A stretch of DNA of 34,637 bases, taken from the NCBI GenBank assembly GCA_945888595.1, contig CAMDAO010000017.1:1-34637 (forward strand), given 5' to 3'. Origin of the DNA: Chryseobacterium gleum. GTDB taxonomy: Bacteria > Bacteroidota > Bacteroidia > Flavobacteriales_D > Crocinitomicaceae. Of the stretch, positions 1 to 8,511 are shown piece by piece. Under the pieces are notes generated by a model. That model did not search any database. It was not told the DNA's origin and saw only the letters and a program-made list of their open reading frames with translations. The position numbers and the translations under genes are program-made. Each line of letters opens with the position of its first letter. Positions within the stretch are counted from its first letter, which is position 1.

Positions 1-89
1 ATAAAACATAATAGAAGTAGAATGATCCTGCAGTGAAAAAACTCATTTTATTTCATGATTAAATTGAAGTGAATCAAGTTATTTATAGT

Positions 90-97
90 TATTTTTG
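90..97 (+). promoter_or_regulatory. Candidate -7 promoter box upstream of the TPR/PD40 gene
   Basis: TATTTTTG matches the Bacteroidota -7 consensus TAnnTTTG and lies 33 bp before the chosen ATG at 131. A TTG that could serve as the -33 element lies about 23 bp upstream. This is motif matching only. Confidence 0.4.
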
Positions 98-130
98 CAC
101 ATTAAGTTGTTTTATAAAATATACATATAT

Positions 131-1516
131 ATGAATTTCAGATTTCTACTTTTATTTCTTATTCCGTTTTTATCATTTACTTCGCAAGCTGGTGTTTTTG
201 AAAGTAATGCAGTTACTCCTCCTGATTCAACGACGAAATTGATTGATAAATCTTCTGCTTTTATGATGATAGAAGAAGGGAAACGATTGTTTAGCGAAGG
301 AAAGATGAGAGATGCCTTGTCACAATTTCGTCAAGCTGCTGTTAAAGATCCAAATAGTTGGAAACCTATTTATTGGATTGGAGAATGTCATTATGCGATG
401 TCAAATTTTGGTTTTGCCCTTAAATATGCAAGTGAGGCGCTAAAAAACAATGCAGCTGACGTAGAGAAAGAAGTTTATTTTTTATTAGGTAAATCCTACC
501 ATCATTTGGGGAAATTAGATTCTGCAATAACCAATTATCAATTTGCACTTACGTATCTTACACCCAGCCGCTCGAAGGAATTAGGGGTTGCATGGAAAAT
601 AAATCAATGTAAGTTTGCTAAAAACGCTTTAGAAGTTGGAGAAAAATCGAAAAGAGTGCATCTAAATGAAGATGTTAATTCTGGTTTTAACGACTATTCC
701 CCGATTTTAAGTCACGATGGAAAAATGCTTTATTTTACTTCTAGACGCAGTGACACCAGAGGTTCGAGAATAAACCCTGACGATCAAGAATATTTTGAAG
801 ATGTCTACAGAGCTGTTTGGAATGAGTCAACGCAAAAATGGGATAGTATAACCAATGACATTGACCGAATTAACACGGGTGGTTTTGATTCATTTTCGTA
901 TCTTTCTGCGGATGGATTATCCGCCTTAATGACTGTAAATACGACTGCTACTGATCAGAAAAAAACAACCGCAGGTTCTGACCTTTTTGAATTGTCATTC
1001 ACAAACAAAGGGAAATGGGCTACTCCAAAAAGCATAGTAAATCCAACGATTAATACTAGTTTTTTTGAAGGAAGTCCGACGATGACTGGTGATGGAAATA
1101 CAATGTATTTTGTGTCAGACAGAGAAGGTGAAAAGAAAATGACCGATATCTATGTCGTGAATAAAAACGGCAAGACGTGGGGAGAAGCTGTTGCAATAAG
1201 TGATAGCGTAAATACGGCAGGAAATGAAACTACACCGTATATCACTGCAGATGGAAAATATTTGTTTTTTAGTTCTGATGGCCATATGGGCATGGGAGGT
1301 TATGATGTATTTGTGTCTGAAAATTTAGGAAACAATTGGTCTAAACCAAAAAATCTGGGTACAATTGTTAATACGGTTAACAATGATACCCATTTTAAGT
1401 ATTACAAGGAATTAGAAAAAGCATTTATGGCAGGTTTCGAAATAGTTGGTAATAAATCAAGTATGGATATCTATGAAGTAGATATGAAAGGATATGTTTT
1501 TCCTATTTTTTATTGA
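131..1516 (+). CDS. Exported TPR and PD40 (beta-propeller) protein
   Basis: The ATG at 131 is chosen over an in-frame TTG at 95 because it starts directly with a signal peptide: a hydrophobic run from MNFRFLLLFLIPFL, then FTSQAG. The mature protein has TPR-type helices over about residues 45-150. A PD40/WD40-like propeller follows, with repeated blocks such as YSPILSHDGKMLYFTSRR, SPTMTGDGNTMYFVSDR and TPYITADGKYLFFSSDG. This layout resembles the N-terminal part of Bacteroidota envelope proteins such as the PorE type, but the C-terminal OmpA peptidoglycan-binding domain is absent. Its role is probably structural or a binding role in the periplasm or at the outer membrane; the ligand is unknown. 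It is transcribed towards the 3' end of the trp operon and is not part of it. Confidence 0.8.
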   Translation: MNFRFLLLFLIPFLSFTSQAGVFESNAVTPPDSTTKLIDKSSAFMMIEEGKRLFSEGKMRDALSQFRQAAVKDPNSWKPIYWIGECHYAMSNFGFALKYASEALKNNAADVEKEVYFLLGKSYHHLGKLDSAITNYQFALTYLTPSRSKELGVAWKINQCKFAKNALEVGEKSKRVHLNEDVNSGFNDYSPILSHDGKMLYFTSRRSDTRGSRINPDDQEYFEDVYRAVWNESTQKWDSITNDIDRINTGGFDSFSYLSADGLSALMTVNTTATDQKKTTAGSDLFELSFTNKGKWATPKSIVNPTINTSFFEGSPTMTGDGNTMYFVSDREGEKKMTDIYVVNKNGKTWGEAVAISDSVNTAGNETTPYITADGKYLFFSSDGHMGMGGYDVFVSENLGNNWSKPKNLGTIVNTVNNDTHFKYYKELEKAFMAGFEIVGNKSSMDIYEVDMKGYVFPIFY

Positions 1517-1692
1517 TTGAGGATCAGTGCATATTTCTGTGGAGCTAAAACAATATGTTTCAAAACCACTGCTCTCATCTAACCTTCCAATCTGCATCTT
1601 TTATCATTTTCTCCTATTTAGTTTCGAAGTTATATTGCAACAAGAGAGAAAAAATAGCATGATAAATCGGTAAATACTGTTTGTACAGGAAT

Positions 1693-2439
1693 TTATGAGC
1701 ACACCTCTTCTATAAAACGAAGGGATTCACCTTTACGAAGTGCTTTCAAATAGGCCGAGCCAATAATGGCACCATCACAATGATTTTGAGCCATTTTCAC
1801 ATCTGCAGCAGTAGAAATTCCAAATCCCATCATTACAGGTATATTGCCACACAGTTTTTTAATTTCATCGTAACGATTTACGATGTTTAAATCAGTTATT
1901 AATTTCCCACCTGTAATACTGGTATTCGAAACTAAATACACGAAACTTTTACGAGAGATATTTTTTATTTTTACTATTCGTTCATTTTCTGTTAAGGGAG
2001 TTATCAAAAAAGTAACAGGAATTGAATAGTGGTCAAATTTACTTTTGTAAAATCGTTCATATATCTCTAAACTCATATCTGGAAGTAGGACAGAAGCAAT
2101 TGATAATTCTTGACATAGCTGCAAGAATTTCTCTAGACCAAATTGCAGCACTGGATTTAAATACCCCATCAAAACGAGGGGTGTATGGAGTTGACTTTTA
2201 ATCGATTTTAATTGGTTAAATAATAAATTCAGATCCATTCCATTGGCTAAAGCTATTGAACTCGTTTCTTGAATAACTGGTCCATCCGCCATTGGGTCGG
2301 AAAAAGGAATACCTACTTCGATGAAATCTATTCCGCTTTCTTGCAAAGAAATTATTTGTTCGATTGTACTTTCTAATGCAGGATATCCAGCTGTAATGAA
2401 AATACTTATTTGTTTTTTATTCTTTATAAATGGGTTCAT
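1693..2439 (-). CDS. trpA: Tryptophan synthase alpha chain
   Basis: Cleaves indole-3-glycerol phosphate to indole and glyceraldehyde 3-phosphate in the last step of tryptophan synthesis, passing indole to TrpB. The 248-residue TIM barrel carries the family motif EVGIPFSDPMADGP; E41 and D52 occupy the positions of the catalytic Glu49 and Asp60 of the enteric enzyme, with the same 11-residue spacing. The phosphate-binding GFGIS motif is near residue 205. It is the last gene of the trp operon, 10 bp after trpB. No clear terminator was found in the 176 bp between it and the convergent gene. Confidence 0.96.
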   Translation of the reverse strand: MNPFIKNKKQISIFITAGYPALESTIEQIISLQESGIDFIEVGIPFSDPMADGPVIQETSSIALANGMDLNLLFNQLKSIKSQLHTPLVLMGYLNPVLQFGLEKFLQLCQELSIASVLLPDMSLEIYERFYKSKFDHYSIPVTFLITPLTENERIVKIKNISRKSFVYLVSNTSITGGKLITDLNIVNRYDEIKKLCGNIPVMMGFGISTAADVKMAQNHCDGAIIGSAYLKALRKGESLRFIEEVCS

Positions 2440-2449
2440 TTTATTGTTT

Positions 2450-3640
2450 TTAATACCAATTCCCTATATACGTTTTCATATCCTTGTCTCCTCTTCCTGA
2501 TAAATTAATCACGACTACATCATTCGAATTTAATTCAATTTTATGCAATGCCGCTAACGCGTGTGCACTTTCTAATGCAGGAATAATTCCTTCTTCAATC
2601 GTTAGCTTTTTTGCTGCAGTTAACGCTTCTTGATCTGTGACTGAAATACTTTTTGTTCTTCCAGCTTCAATCGTATATGCATGTAAAGGTCCTATTCCCG
2701 GATAATCTAACCCTGCAGAAATGGAATACGGCTCGGTCACTTGTCCATATTCATCTTGCATGAGCAACGTTAAACTACCATGTAAAACACCAGGTGTTCC
2801 TAGGATAGAAGTTGCTGCTGAGTGTCCTGAGTCGTTTCCTAGACCAGCTGCTTCGACGGCTATTAATTCTACCTCTGGATGGTCGTAAAATTCAAAAAAA
2901 GCTCCTGCTGCATTACTGCCTCCTCCAACGCATGCTATCACTTTTGTTGGTAATTCATTCCCTGTTTTTTCTTTAAGTTGCATTTTTATTTCTTTCGAAA
3001 TAATTGCCTGAAAATAAGTAACCATTTCCGGATAGGGATGCGGACCAACTACACTTCCGATCAGATAATAGGATGACGAATGATTAATCCAATGACGAAT
3101 TGCTTCATTTGTTGCGTCTTTTAACGTTTTACTTCCACTAGTTGCTGAAACAACCTCGGCTCCTAGCAGTTGCATGCGTTGTACGTTTGGGGCTTGTCGT
3201 TCGATATCTTTTTCTCCCATATATACAATGCATTTCATGTTCATCAAAGCGCAAACTGTTGCTGTTGCTACACCATGCTGACCAGCACCTGTTTCTGCAA
3301 CAATATCCGTTTTACCCATTTTCCTCGCCAATAAAATCTGCCCAATTGCATTGTTTATTTTGTGAGCACCCGTATGATTTAAATCTTCTCTCTTTAAATA
3401 AATTGGGCAGCTAAATTGATTCGTCATTTTTTTAGAAAGATAAAGTGGCGTAGGCCTTCCAACATAATCAGCTAATAAATTTTTAAATTCGTTTTGAAAA
3501 TCAAAATCAGTTGCGATACGTTCAAAATTTTCTTTTAATTCTTCTATATTTTGACGAAGTAATTCAGGAATAAAGGCCCCACCAAAATCTCCGTAAAAAC
3601 CCATTTCATCTGGCTTCGTATACCTATTTTTTTTCTCCAT
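2450..3640 (-). CDS. trpB: Tryptophan synthase beta chain
   Basis: PLP enzyme joining indole and serine to give tryptophan. The ATG at 3640 ([14 protein letters not shown]) is preferred to an in-frame TTG at 3661, giving 396 residues, the usual TrpB length. The PLP lysine is K94 in [11 protein letters not shown]; the phosphate-binding loop GGGSNA and the C-terminal SGRGDKD motif are present. The 5' end overlaps the 3' end of trpF by 17 bp, suggesting translational coupling. TrpB and TrpA form a complex, consistent with their adjacency. Confidence 0.96.
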   Translation of the reverse strand: MEKKNRYTKPDEMGFYGDFGGAFIPELLRQNIEELKENFERIATDFDFQNEFKNLLADYVGRPTPLYLSKKMTNQFSCPIYLKREDLNHTGAHKINNAIGQILLARKMGKTDIVAETGAGQHGVATATVCALMNMKCIVYMGEKDIERQAPNVQRMQLLGAEVVSATSGSKTLKDATNEAIRHWINHSSSYYLIGSVVGPHPYPEMVTYFQAIISKEIKMQLKEKTGNELPTKVIACVGGGSNAAGAFFEFYDHPEVELIAVEAAGLGNDSGHSAATSILGTPGVLHGSLTLLMQDEYGQVTEPYSISAGLDYPGIGPLHAYTIEAGRTKSISVTDQEALTAAKKLTIEEGIIPALESAHALAALHKIELNSNDVVVINLSGRGDKDMKTYIGNWY

Positions 3641-4268
3641 TATTTCTATTTTTGATTTCAAATAAATTATTCAATTCTAGTATAAATCTCTTTATCATTT
3701 CTATATTTTTATCTCCTGGATGATTTTCAAAACCACTGTTTAAATCTATCCCAACAAATGAAGGGTGCTTAAATTCAACAATATCTTGGGCTGAATTTGC
3801 AGTGATACCTCCACTCAATAAAAAAGGAATTTGTAATCGATAGTTTGATAATAGTTGCCAATTGAAAATCTTTCCTGAACCGCCATACTCTATTGTTCTG
3901 GTGTCAAATAAAAAATAATCAACGCTATGTTGATACTGGATTAATTGCTCAAAATCAAAGAATTCATCAATTCCAAAAGCTTTAATAATGCAAAATTCTC
4001 TCCTTAATTCTTTGCAAAATTCAGGTGTTTCTGAACCATGTAATTGCAAAATTTTTAAGGTATTACTATTCGCAATATTTCTTATTTCGCCTATCTTTTC
4101 ATCGACAAAAACACCAACTTTTAACGATTTTTTAACTTTTGAAGAAGACGAAAGCACCCTTCTCTTTGATTTCGCATAAAAAATAGAACCCAACCAAGTC
4201 ACAGAATCTAGCTCGTCTAACTGAATTACTTGTTTTTCTTGCTTTAAACCACAAATTTTGATAATCAT
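3624..4268 (-). CDS. trpF: Phosphoribosylanthranilate isomerase
   Basis: Converts N-(5-phosphoribosyl)-anthranilate to the carboxyphenylamino-deoxyribulose phosphate used by TrpC. The 214-residue barrel starts with the typical MIIKICGLK; the Cys at residue 6 is the expected general base and the Asp in LFDTRT is the expected general acid. GGSGKIFNW and LSGGIT are the phosphate-binding segments. It stands as a separate gene, not fused to trpC as in enterics. It lies 4 bp after trpC and overlaps trpB. Confidence 0.93.
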   Translation of the reverse strand: MIIKICGLKQEKQVIQLDELDSVTWLGSIFYAKSKRRVLSSSSKVKKSLKVGVFVDEKIGEIRNIANSNTLKILQLHGSETPEFCKELRREFCIIKAFGIDEFFDFEQLIQYQHSVDYFLFDTRTIEYGGSGKIFNWQLLSNYRLQIPFLLSGGITANSAQDIVEFKHPSFVGIDLNSGFENHPGDKNIEMIKRFILELNNLFEIKNRNNGEKK

Positions 4269-4272
4269 TTCT

Positions 4273-5055
4273 TTATTGCTTAGCTGTTTGACCTAAATTC
4301 AGAATAAAATCAGAGGGGGAATCACTCTTTAAAATACTTTCACCAATTAAAGCACCATGATAGCCGCACACAGCCATATGGAATAAGTCTTCTCTTGATT
4401 GCAATCCTGATTCTGAAATTAGCGTTTTATTTTTTGGAAGGAAATCAAACAATTCAATCGACGTAGAAATGTCAGTCTTCTGAAGTTTTAAATTCCGATT
4501 ATTCACCCCCACCATATCCACCTCATCATTCAATTTATACATTTGCGATTTTTCGTGAAATTCCATCAGGACTTCCATTCCTAAACTTTGAGCTAAAATG
4601 GTAAAATGTAGCGCTTTTTCTTCTGTTAACGCTTCAGCAATTAACAAAATAGCATCTGCTCCAATAGCCTTAGCTTGGAAAATTTGAATTTCATCAATAA
4701 TAAAATCCTTTCGTAAAATTGGAAGTGAAACTTGCTTCTTGATTTGCATTAAATCATCAATTGAACCCCCGAAAAAATTAAAATCAGTCAATACTGAAAT
4801 TGCAGCAACGCCTGATTTTTCATATTCATGCGCTAACAAACTTGGATTAACATCCTTTTTTAAAAGTCCTGCGCTTGGAGATTTTCGTTTTATCTCAGCA
4901 ATAATTCCAAATTCTTTTGATAGAATTGAATCCTTCATCGAAATTACATTTTCAAAGAAAAAAGATGATTTTTCAAAATCTTTTAAAGTGAAATGAGCTT
5001 TTAAAATTTCAACTTCGATTCTTTTTTGCTCTAATATTGTATCTAATAGTGTCAT
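4273..5055 (-). CDS. trpC: Indole-3-glycerol phosphate synthase
   Basis: Closes the indole ring to form indole-3-glycerol phosphate. It is a single-domain enzyme of 260 residues. Visible motifs are AEIKRKSPSAG (catalytic Lys in the first barrel strand), LRKDFIIDEIQI, GVNNRNL and ISESGL, in the correct family order. It sits between trpD (18-bp gap) and trpF (4-bp gap) in the operon. Confidence 0.95.
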   Translation of the reverse strand: MTLLDTILEQKRIEVEILKAHFTLKDFEKSSFFFENVISMKDSILSKEFGIIAEIKRKSPSAGLLKKDVNPSLLAHEYEKSGVAAISVLTDFNFFGGSIDDLMQIKKQVSLPILRKDFIIDEIQIFQAKAIGADAILLIAEALTEEKALHFTILAQSLGMEVLMEFHEKSQMYKLNDEVDMVGVNNRNLKLQKTDISTSIELFDFLPKNKTLISESGLQSREDLFHMAVCGYHGALIGESILKSDSPSDFILNLGQTAKQ

Positions 5056-5073
5056 GATTATTTTAATTTATTA

Positions 5074-6054
5074 CTATGAAAACATCTTTTTTCCTGACTC
5101 ACCACTTTTTATAAAATCAAGTGAATGATGGAAAAGTGCTTGTATTTTTTCTTCCGGATGATAACATTGCAATGCCAGCGCCGAATTGGCAGCAATTACA
5201 AAATTTTGAGATTGGGTGCCATGACCATGCAAGATATTTTTCAAAATACTTGCTGCTTCTTTTATCGTTTCACCCGAATAAAGTGCTAGTGGATTTATAG
5301 CTGCAACACCAAAACTAGCAGCACTTAAATAGGCATCCACATCTCCTCCCAAAACGCGTGTTTGATCAGTTAACGTCAATTCATCATACAGATCCATGCC
5401 ATATACAATTCTGTATCCTGTGCGTTCGTCTTTTAAAATATGTTGATAAATTTTAGCCAATTCTAAATTGAAAGTGCCTGTCAATTGATGTTTTGGTTGC
5501 ACTGGATTTAGCAACGGACCCAATGAATTAAAAAAGGTTCTAATTCCTAAATTTTTCCTTAAAGGGCCCACTTTCATTAATGTGGGGTGAAATAAAGGAG
5601 CATGAAGAAAGCAAATATTCGTTTCCGACAATTGTTTATTTAACTTCCGGACATCGTTGGTAAATACAAAACCTAATTCTTCTAATACATTGGAAGAACC
5701 ACAAAGAGAACTCACGCCATAATTTCCATGTTTAATAACTTTATATCCCATAGAAGCTAGCACAAAAGAAGTGGTCGTAGATATATTAAAAGTATTCTTA
5801 CTGTCACCGCCTGTGCCGCATAAATCAATCGCATCTGTCCCTTCTATTTCAGGAGGTATGCACACTTCTAATAAAGCTTCACGAAAGCCCTTTATTTCTT
5901 CTAATTGTAATCCGCGCATTTGTAAACCGACTAAAACAGCTACGATTTGCGCATCATTTATTTTCTCTTCTGAAATGGCATAAATAATTTCCTTCGCCTC
6001 CTCAAAAAGTAAAGGCTCTCGTTCTAAAATCTTATGCAATATATTTTTCATCAT
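5074..6054 (-). CDS. trpD: Anthranilate phosphoribosyltransferase
   Basis: Transfers phosphoribose from PRPP to anthranilate. The 326-residue protein has the PRPP-binding motif DLCGTGGDSKNTFNIST, the KHGNYGVSS segment, and the Mg-binding DELT motif near residue 226. It is slightly shorter than the enteric domain and is not fused to TrpG. Two adjacent Met codons (MMKN) make the start uncertain by one residue. Confidence 0.95.
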   Translation of the reverse strand: MMKNILHKILEREPLLFEEAKEIIYAISEEKINDAQIVAVLVGLQMRGLQLEEIKGFREALLEVCIPPEIEGTDAIDLCGTGGDSKNTFNISTTTSFVLASMGYKVIKHGNYGVSSLCGSSNVLEELGFVFTNDVRKLNKQLSETNICFLHAPLFHPTLMKVGPLRKNLGIRTFFNSLGPLLNPVQPKHQLTGTFNLELAKIYQHILKDERTGYRIVYGMDLYDELTLTDQTRVLGGDVDAYLSAASFGVAAINPLALYSGETIKEAASILKNILHGHGTQSQNFVIAANSALALQCYHPEEKIQALFHHSLDFIKSGESGKKMFS

Positions 6055-6087
6055 GTGTTTCGTATTAATTTGGAGCTCCTACGGTGT

Positions 6088-6654
6088 TTACTTTTCTAAA
6101 ATCCAATTGTTTATAATCTTTCTACCTTCAGGTGTTAAGATCGACTCAGGATGAAATTGCACCCCCCTTGTATCGTGGGAAATATGCCGAATTGCCATTA
6201 TTTCATTGGTATCTGACAACACTGTCACATTCAATTCTTTTGGCAGTTCTTCAGATATTTTCCAACTGTGATATCTTCCCACCTGAAATTGATTTGAAAT
6301 CCCTTTAAATAAAGAATCTTCCCTAACTTGCTGTACCAAAGATGATTTACCATGAACAGGCAATGCGCAGAGTTCCAAGTTACCTCCAAAAACTTCCGCT
6401 ATAGCCTGATGACCTAGACAAACACCTAACATTTTTTTATTTCCAGAATATTTTTTAATTATGGATAATAATTCTCCTGCCTCAGAAGGTATTCCAGGTC
6501 CTGGGGATAGCAGAATGGCGTCACAAGTATCTAAAATAGCATAATCAATTTGATTATTTCGTTGTACTATTATTTCATTTTTGGAGCATTCTTTTAAATA
6601 TCGCACGATATTGTATACGAAAGAATCAAAATTATCTATTACTGCAATTTTCAT
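6088..6654 (-). CDS. trpG: Anthranilate synthase glutamine amidotransferase component
   Basis: Class I glutamine amidotransferase that supplies ammonia to TrpE. The 188-residue protein has LLSPGPGIPSEAG, the nucleophile C79 in LGVCLGHQAIAE and the His-Glu pair in VQFHPESI. Its start codon overlaps the trpE stop by 4 bp (ATGA), consistent with coupled synthesis of the two subunits. Homologues can serve folate synthesis as PabA; the surrounding full trp operon supports the TrpG role. Confidence 0.94.
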   Translation of the reverse strand: MKIAVIDNFDSFVYNIVRYLKECSKNEIIVQRNNQIDYAILDTCDAILLSPGPGIPSEAGELLSIIKKYSGNKKMLGVCLGHQAIAEVFGGNLELCALPVHGKSSLVQQVREDSLFKGISNQFQVGRYHSWKISEELPKELNVTVLSDTNEIMAIRHISHDTRGVQFHPESILTPEGRKIINNWILEK

Positions 6655-8102
6655 GTGAATGATTGTTTTTTGGGTTGGATTGTATTTTCAGAAATATGCG
6701 TGGTTTGAGACCTTCCTGACAGATCTTGACTTATGCCCGCAATAATGGCGCTGCGTATCGCTCGCAATTTATGATGCACTTCTTGGGTTTCACTTTCTGG
6801 ATTTGAATCTAAAACTACTCCAGCCCCTGCTCTGTAATTCAATTGATTATTCTTACTTAATACACTGCGAATGACAATTGCCATATTCACATCTCCATTC
6901 GAACCAATTATCCCAATAGCTCCGCCATAGAAATCTCTTGTTGATTTTTCATATTTCGCAATTAACTCTAAAGCTTTCGGTTTTGGCGCGCCTGAGAGAG
7001 TTCCTGCAGGAAATGAACTATTTAAAACAGGAAAAGGATTCACTACTTGCAATTCGCCGGTAACTTTTGATACTAAATGAATAACGTGACTAAAATGCTG
7101 TACTTCTTTGTATCTCTGCACTTTTACAACTGTGCAATCTTTACTTAGATCATTTCTGGCTAAATCTACAAGCATCGTATGTTCTGCATTCTCTTTTTCA
7201 TCATTCATCAGAAAGTGAATACGTTCATCGTCTATGAAAGAATTACCAGTCTTTGGAACGGTACCAGCAATTGGATGAATCTCTGCTTTTCCATCTGAAA
7301 TAATTAATTGCGCCTCGGGTGAAGATCCAAATAAACGATATGATTCGAAATCAAAATAGAACAAATAGGGAGATGGGTTTAATCTTCTAAGTTGCCTGTA
7401 AACTTGGAAATCATCCCCGAAAAATCGATGTGAAAAAGCATTGGAAACAACCATCTGAAAAACATCACCCTGCGCACAATGCACCTTAGTTTTCTCTACT
7501 AGTCGCGTAAATTCTTCATCCGAAAAATCTGACTTTTCTTCACCTATTAACTCAAAAGGTAAATCAGTGAATGGTCGTTTACTTAATAATGAATTTATAT
7601 ATACCTCATCCGCCGGTTCTTCTACTAAGCTATTTAAAAGAATAGATCCATTATCTCTAAAATGATCGATGACTATTACCGTTTTAAAGAGGAAAAAGTG
7701 AACATCTGGTAAACCCAAAGTACTCTCTATTTTCTCAATATGACTTTCTTCTAAAAGGGAAAATTCAAATCCGATACGACCAAAAAAACCATTATACGAA
7801 GGAGACTTTTCATCCATGTGAAATGAATTTAAAACTTTCTGAATTTGCACGGAAACTGATTCTGTTGATTCTAAGCGAATCGTTTCATTTCTTATTTCAC
7901 CTGCAATTAGTATAAAATTGTCTTCCACTTTTATTTCGACAATCGGGTCTAAACCAATAAATGATTTACTATCGCTGCGCGAATGATAGTCATTACTTTC
8001 CAACAAACACGTTTTTCTATAATGATTTCGAAGCGACATGTACAATTCGACGGGCGTGTGGATATCGGCATTGAAGGAAGTAATTGTTGTGTAAATATTC
8101 AT
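6651..8102 (-). CDS. trpE: Anthranilate synthase component I
   Basis: Chorismate to anthranilate, the committed step of tryptophan synthesis. The 483-residue protein keeps the N-terminal LLES motif (residues 33-36) associated with tryptophan feedback binding. The C-terminal chorismate-binding domain contains PIAGTVPKTG, HTMLVDLARNDL, FPAGTLSGAPKPKA and YRAGAGVV. It is the first structural gene of the operon and lies about 108 bp after the leader peptide, with an intrinsic terminator between. Expression should therefore be controlled both by attenuation and by enzyme feedback. Confidence 0.95.
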   Translation of the reverse strand: MNIYTTITSFNADIHTPVELYMSLRNHYRKTCLLESNDYHSRSDSKSFIGLDPIVEIKVEDNFILIAGEIRNETIRLESTESVSVQIQKVLNSFHMDEKSPSYNGFFGRIGFEFSLLEESHIEKIESTLGLPDVHFFLFKTVIVIDHFRDNGSILLNSLVEEPADEVYINSLLSKRPFTDLPFELIGEEKSDFSDEEFTRLVEKTKVHCAQGDVFQMVVSNAFSHRFFGDDFQVYRQLRRLNPSPYLFYFDFESYRLFGSSPEAQLIISDGKAEIHPIAGTVPKTGNSFIDDERIHFLMNDEKENAEHTMLVDLARNDLSKDCTVVKVQRYKEVQHFSHVIHLVSKVTGELQVVNPFPVLNSSFPAGTLSGAPKPKALELIAKYEKSTRDFYGGAIGIIGSNGDVNMAIVIRSVLSKNNQLNYRAGAGVVLDSNPESETQEVHHKLRAIRSAIIAGISQDLSGRSQTTHISENTIQPKKQSFT

Positions 8103-8155
8103 AAATGAGATTTGTTAACTGATAAAATTGAAATGGAAAATGTGTAAAACAAAAA

Positions 8156-8186
8156 AAAACGGCTTGTCTATGTGATAAGCCGTTTT
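8156..8186 (-). terminator. trp operon attenuator (intrinsic terminator)
   Basis: In the trp direction the sequence forms a 10-bp stem AAAACGGCTT/AAGCCGTTTT with an 11-nt loop, continuing into a run of nine T. It lies about 25 bp after the leader stop codon and about 54 bp before trpE, as expected for a transcription attenuator. An alternative antiterminator pairing was not worked out. Confidence 0.85.
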
Positions 8187-8210
8187 ATAATATTTTGAAT
8201 AAATTACAAA

Positions 8211-8279
8211 CTAGCACCAGACACACCAACTGTTCGTTGAGTGCCACCAATAGTTTGAATTTAAAGTATTTGTTTTCAT
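8211..8279 (-). CDS. trpL: Tryptophan leader peptide of the trp attenuator
   Basis: A 22-codon reading frame on the minus strand, ATG at 8279 and TAG ending at 8211. Its C-terminal part reads NYWWHSTNSWCVWC, so four of the last twelve residues are Trp. It is followed by an intrinsic terminator and then trpE. A ribosome stalled at Trp codons when charged tRNA-Trp is scarce would be expected to favour read-through. The gene is far below usual gene-calling size. The frame, composition and position are directly visible; the mechanism is inferred from known Trp leaders. Confidence 0.87.
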   Translation of the reverse strand: MKTNTLNSNYWWHSTNSWCVWC

Positions 8280-8340
8280 CTGTGGTCAAAGGTTTGAATT
8301 TTTTTTTGGATAAAACAACTTAAATGTCATTTATTTTTCA

Positions 8341-8348
8341 TCTATTTG
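8341..8348 (+). promoter_or_regulatory. Candidate -7 box of the aro operon promoter
   Basis: TCTATTTG matches seven of eight positions of TAnnTTTG and lies 18 bp before the aromatic leader ATG at 8366. It directly abuts the opposing trp -7 box. Confidence 0.4.
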
Positions 8349-8350
8349 TA

Positions 8351-8358
8351 CAAAATTA
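8351..8358 (-). promoter_or_regulatory. Candidate -7 box of the trp operon promoter
   Basis: On the minus strand this reads TAATTTTG, a full match to TAnnTTTG, about 70 bp upstream of the trpL start. No strong -33 TTTG is visible at the expected distance. Confidence 0.45.
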
Positions 8359-8365
8359 AATTAAA

Positions 8366-8413
8366 ATGAAAGGAGAAACTGCATTTTATTGGTGGCTACA
8401 AAGTATCGAATAA
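8366..8413 (+). CDS. Aromatic leader peptide (Phe-Tyr-Trp-Trp) of the aro operon attenuator
   Basis: A 15-codon frame reading MKGETAFYWWLQSIE, ending in TAA at 8411-8413. It contains consecutive codons for Phe, Tyr, Trp and Trp, one run covering all three end products of the pathway. An intrinsic terminator follows 36 bp later, then the DAHP synthase gene. This suggests that starvation for any aromatic amino acid relieves termination before the first enzyme of the shikimate pathway. The peptide and terminator are seen directly; the regulation is inferred. Confidence 0.82.
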   Translation: MKGETAFYWWLQSIE

Positions 8414-8448
8414 GTGCGCTGGATTCTCCTAGTATAATAAATATTTAG

Positions 8449-8481
8449 AAAACCCGTTTCGTACTTCGAGATGGGTTTTTT
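8449..8481 (+). terminator. aro operon attenuator (intrinsic terminator)
   Basis: A 13-bp stem (8449-8461 with 8467-8479, two G.T pairs) with a 5-nt loop, ending in a six-T run. It lies between the aromatic leader peptide and the DAHP synthase gene, 31 bp before the latter. Its position makes it a conditional terminator and not the end of an upstream unit. Confidence 0.85.
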
Positions 8482-8511
8482 CAATTTAATACACGTAAGA
8501 AAAAAGAAATA

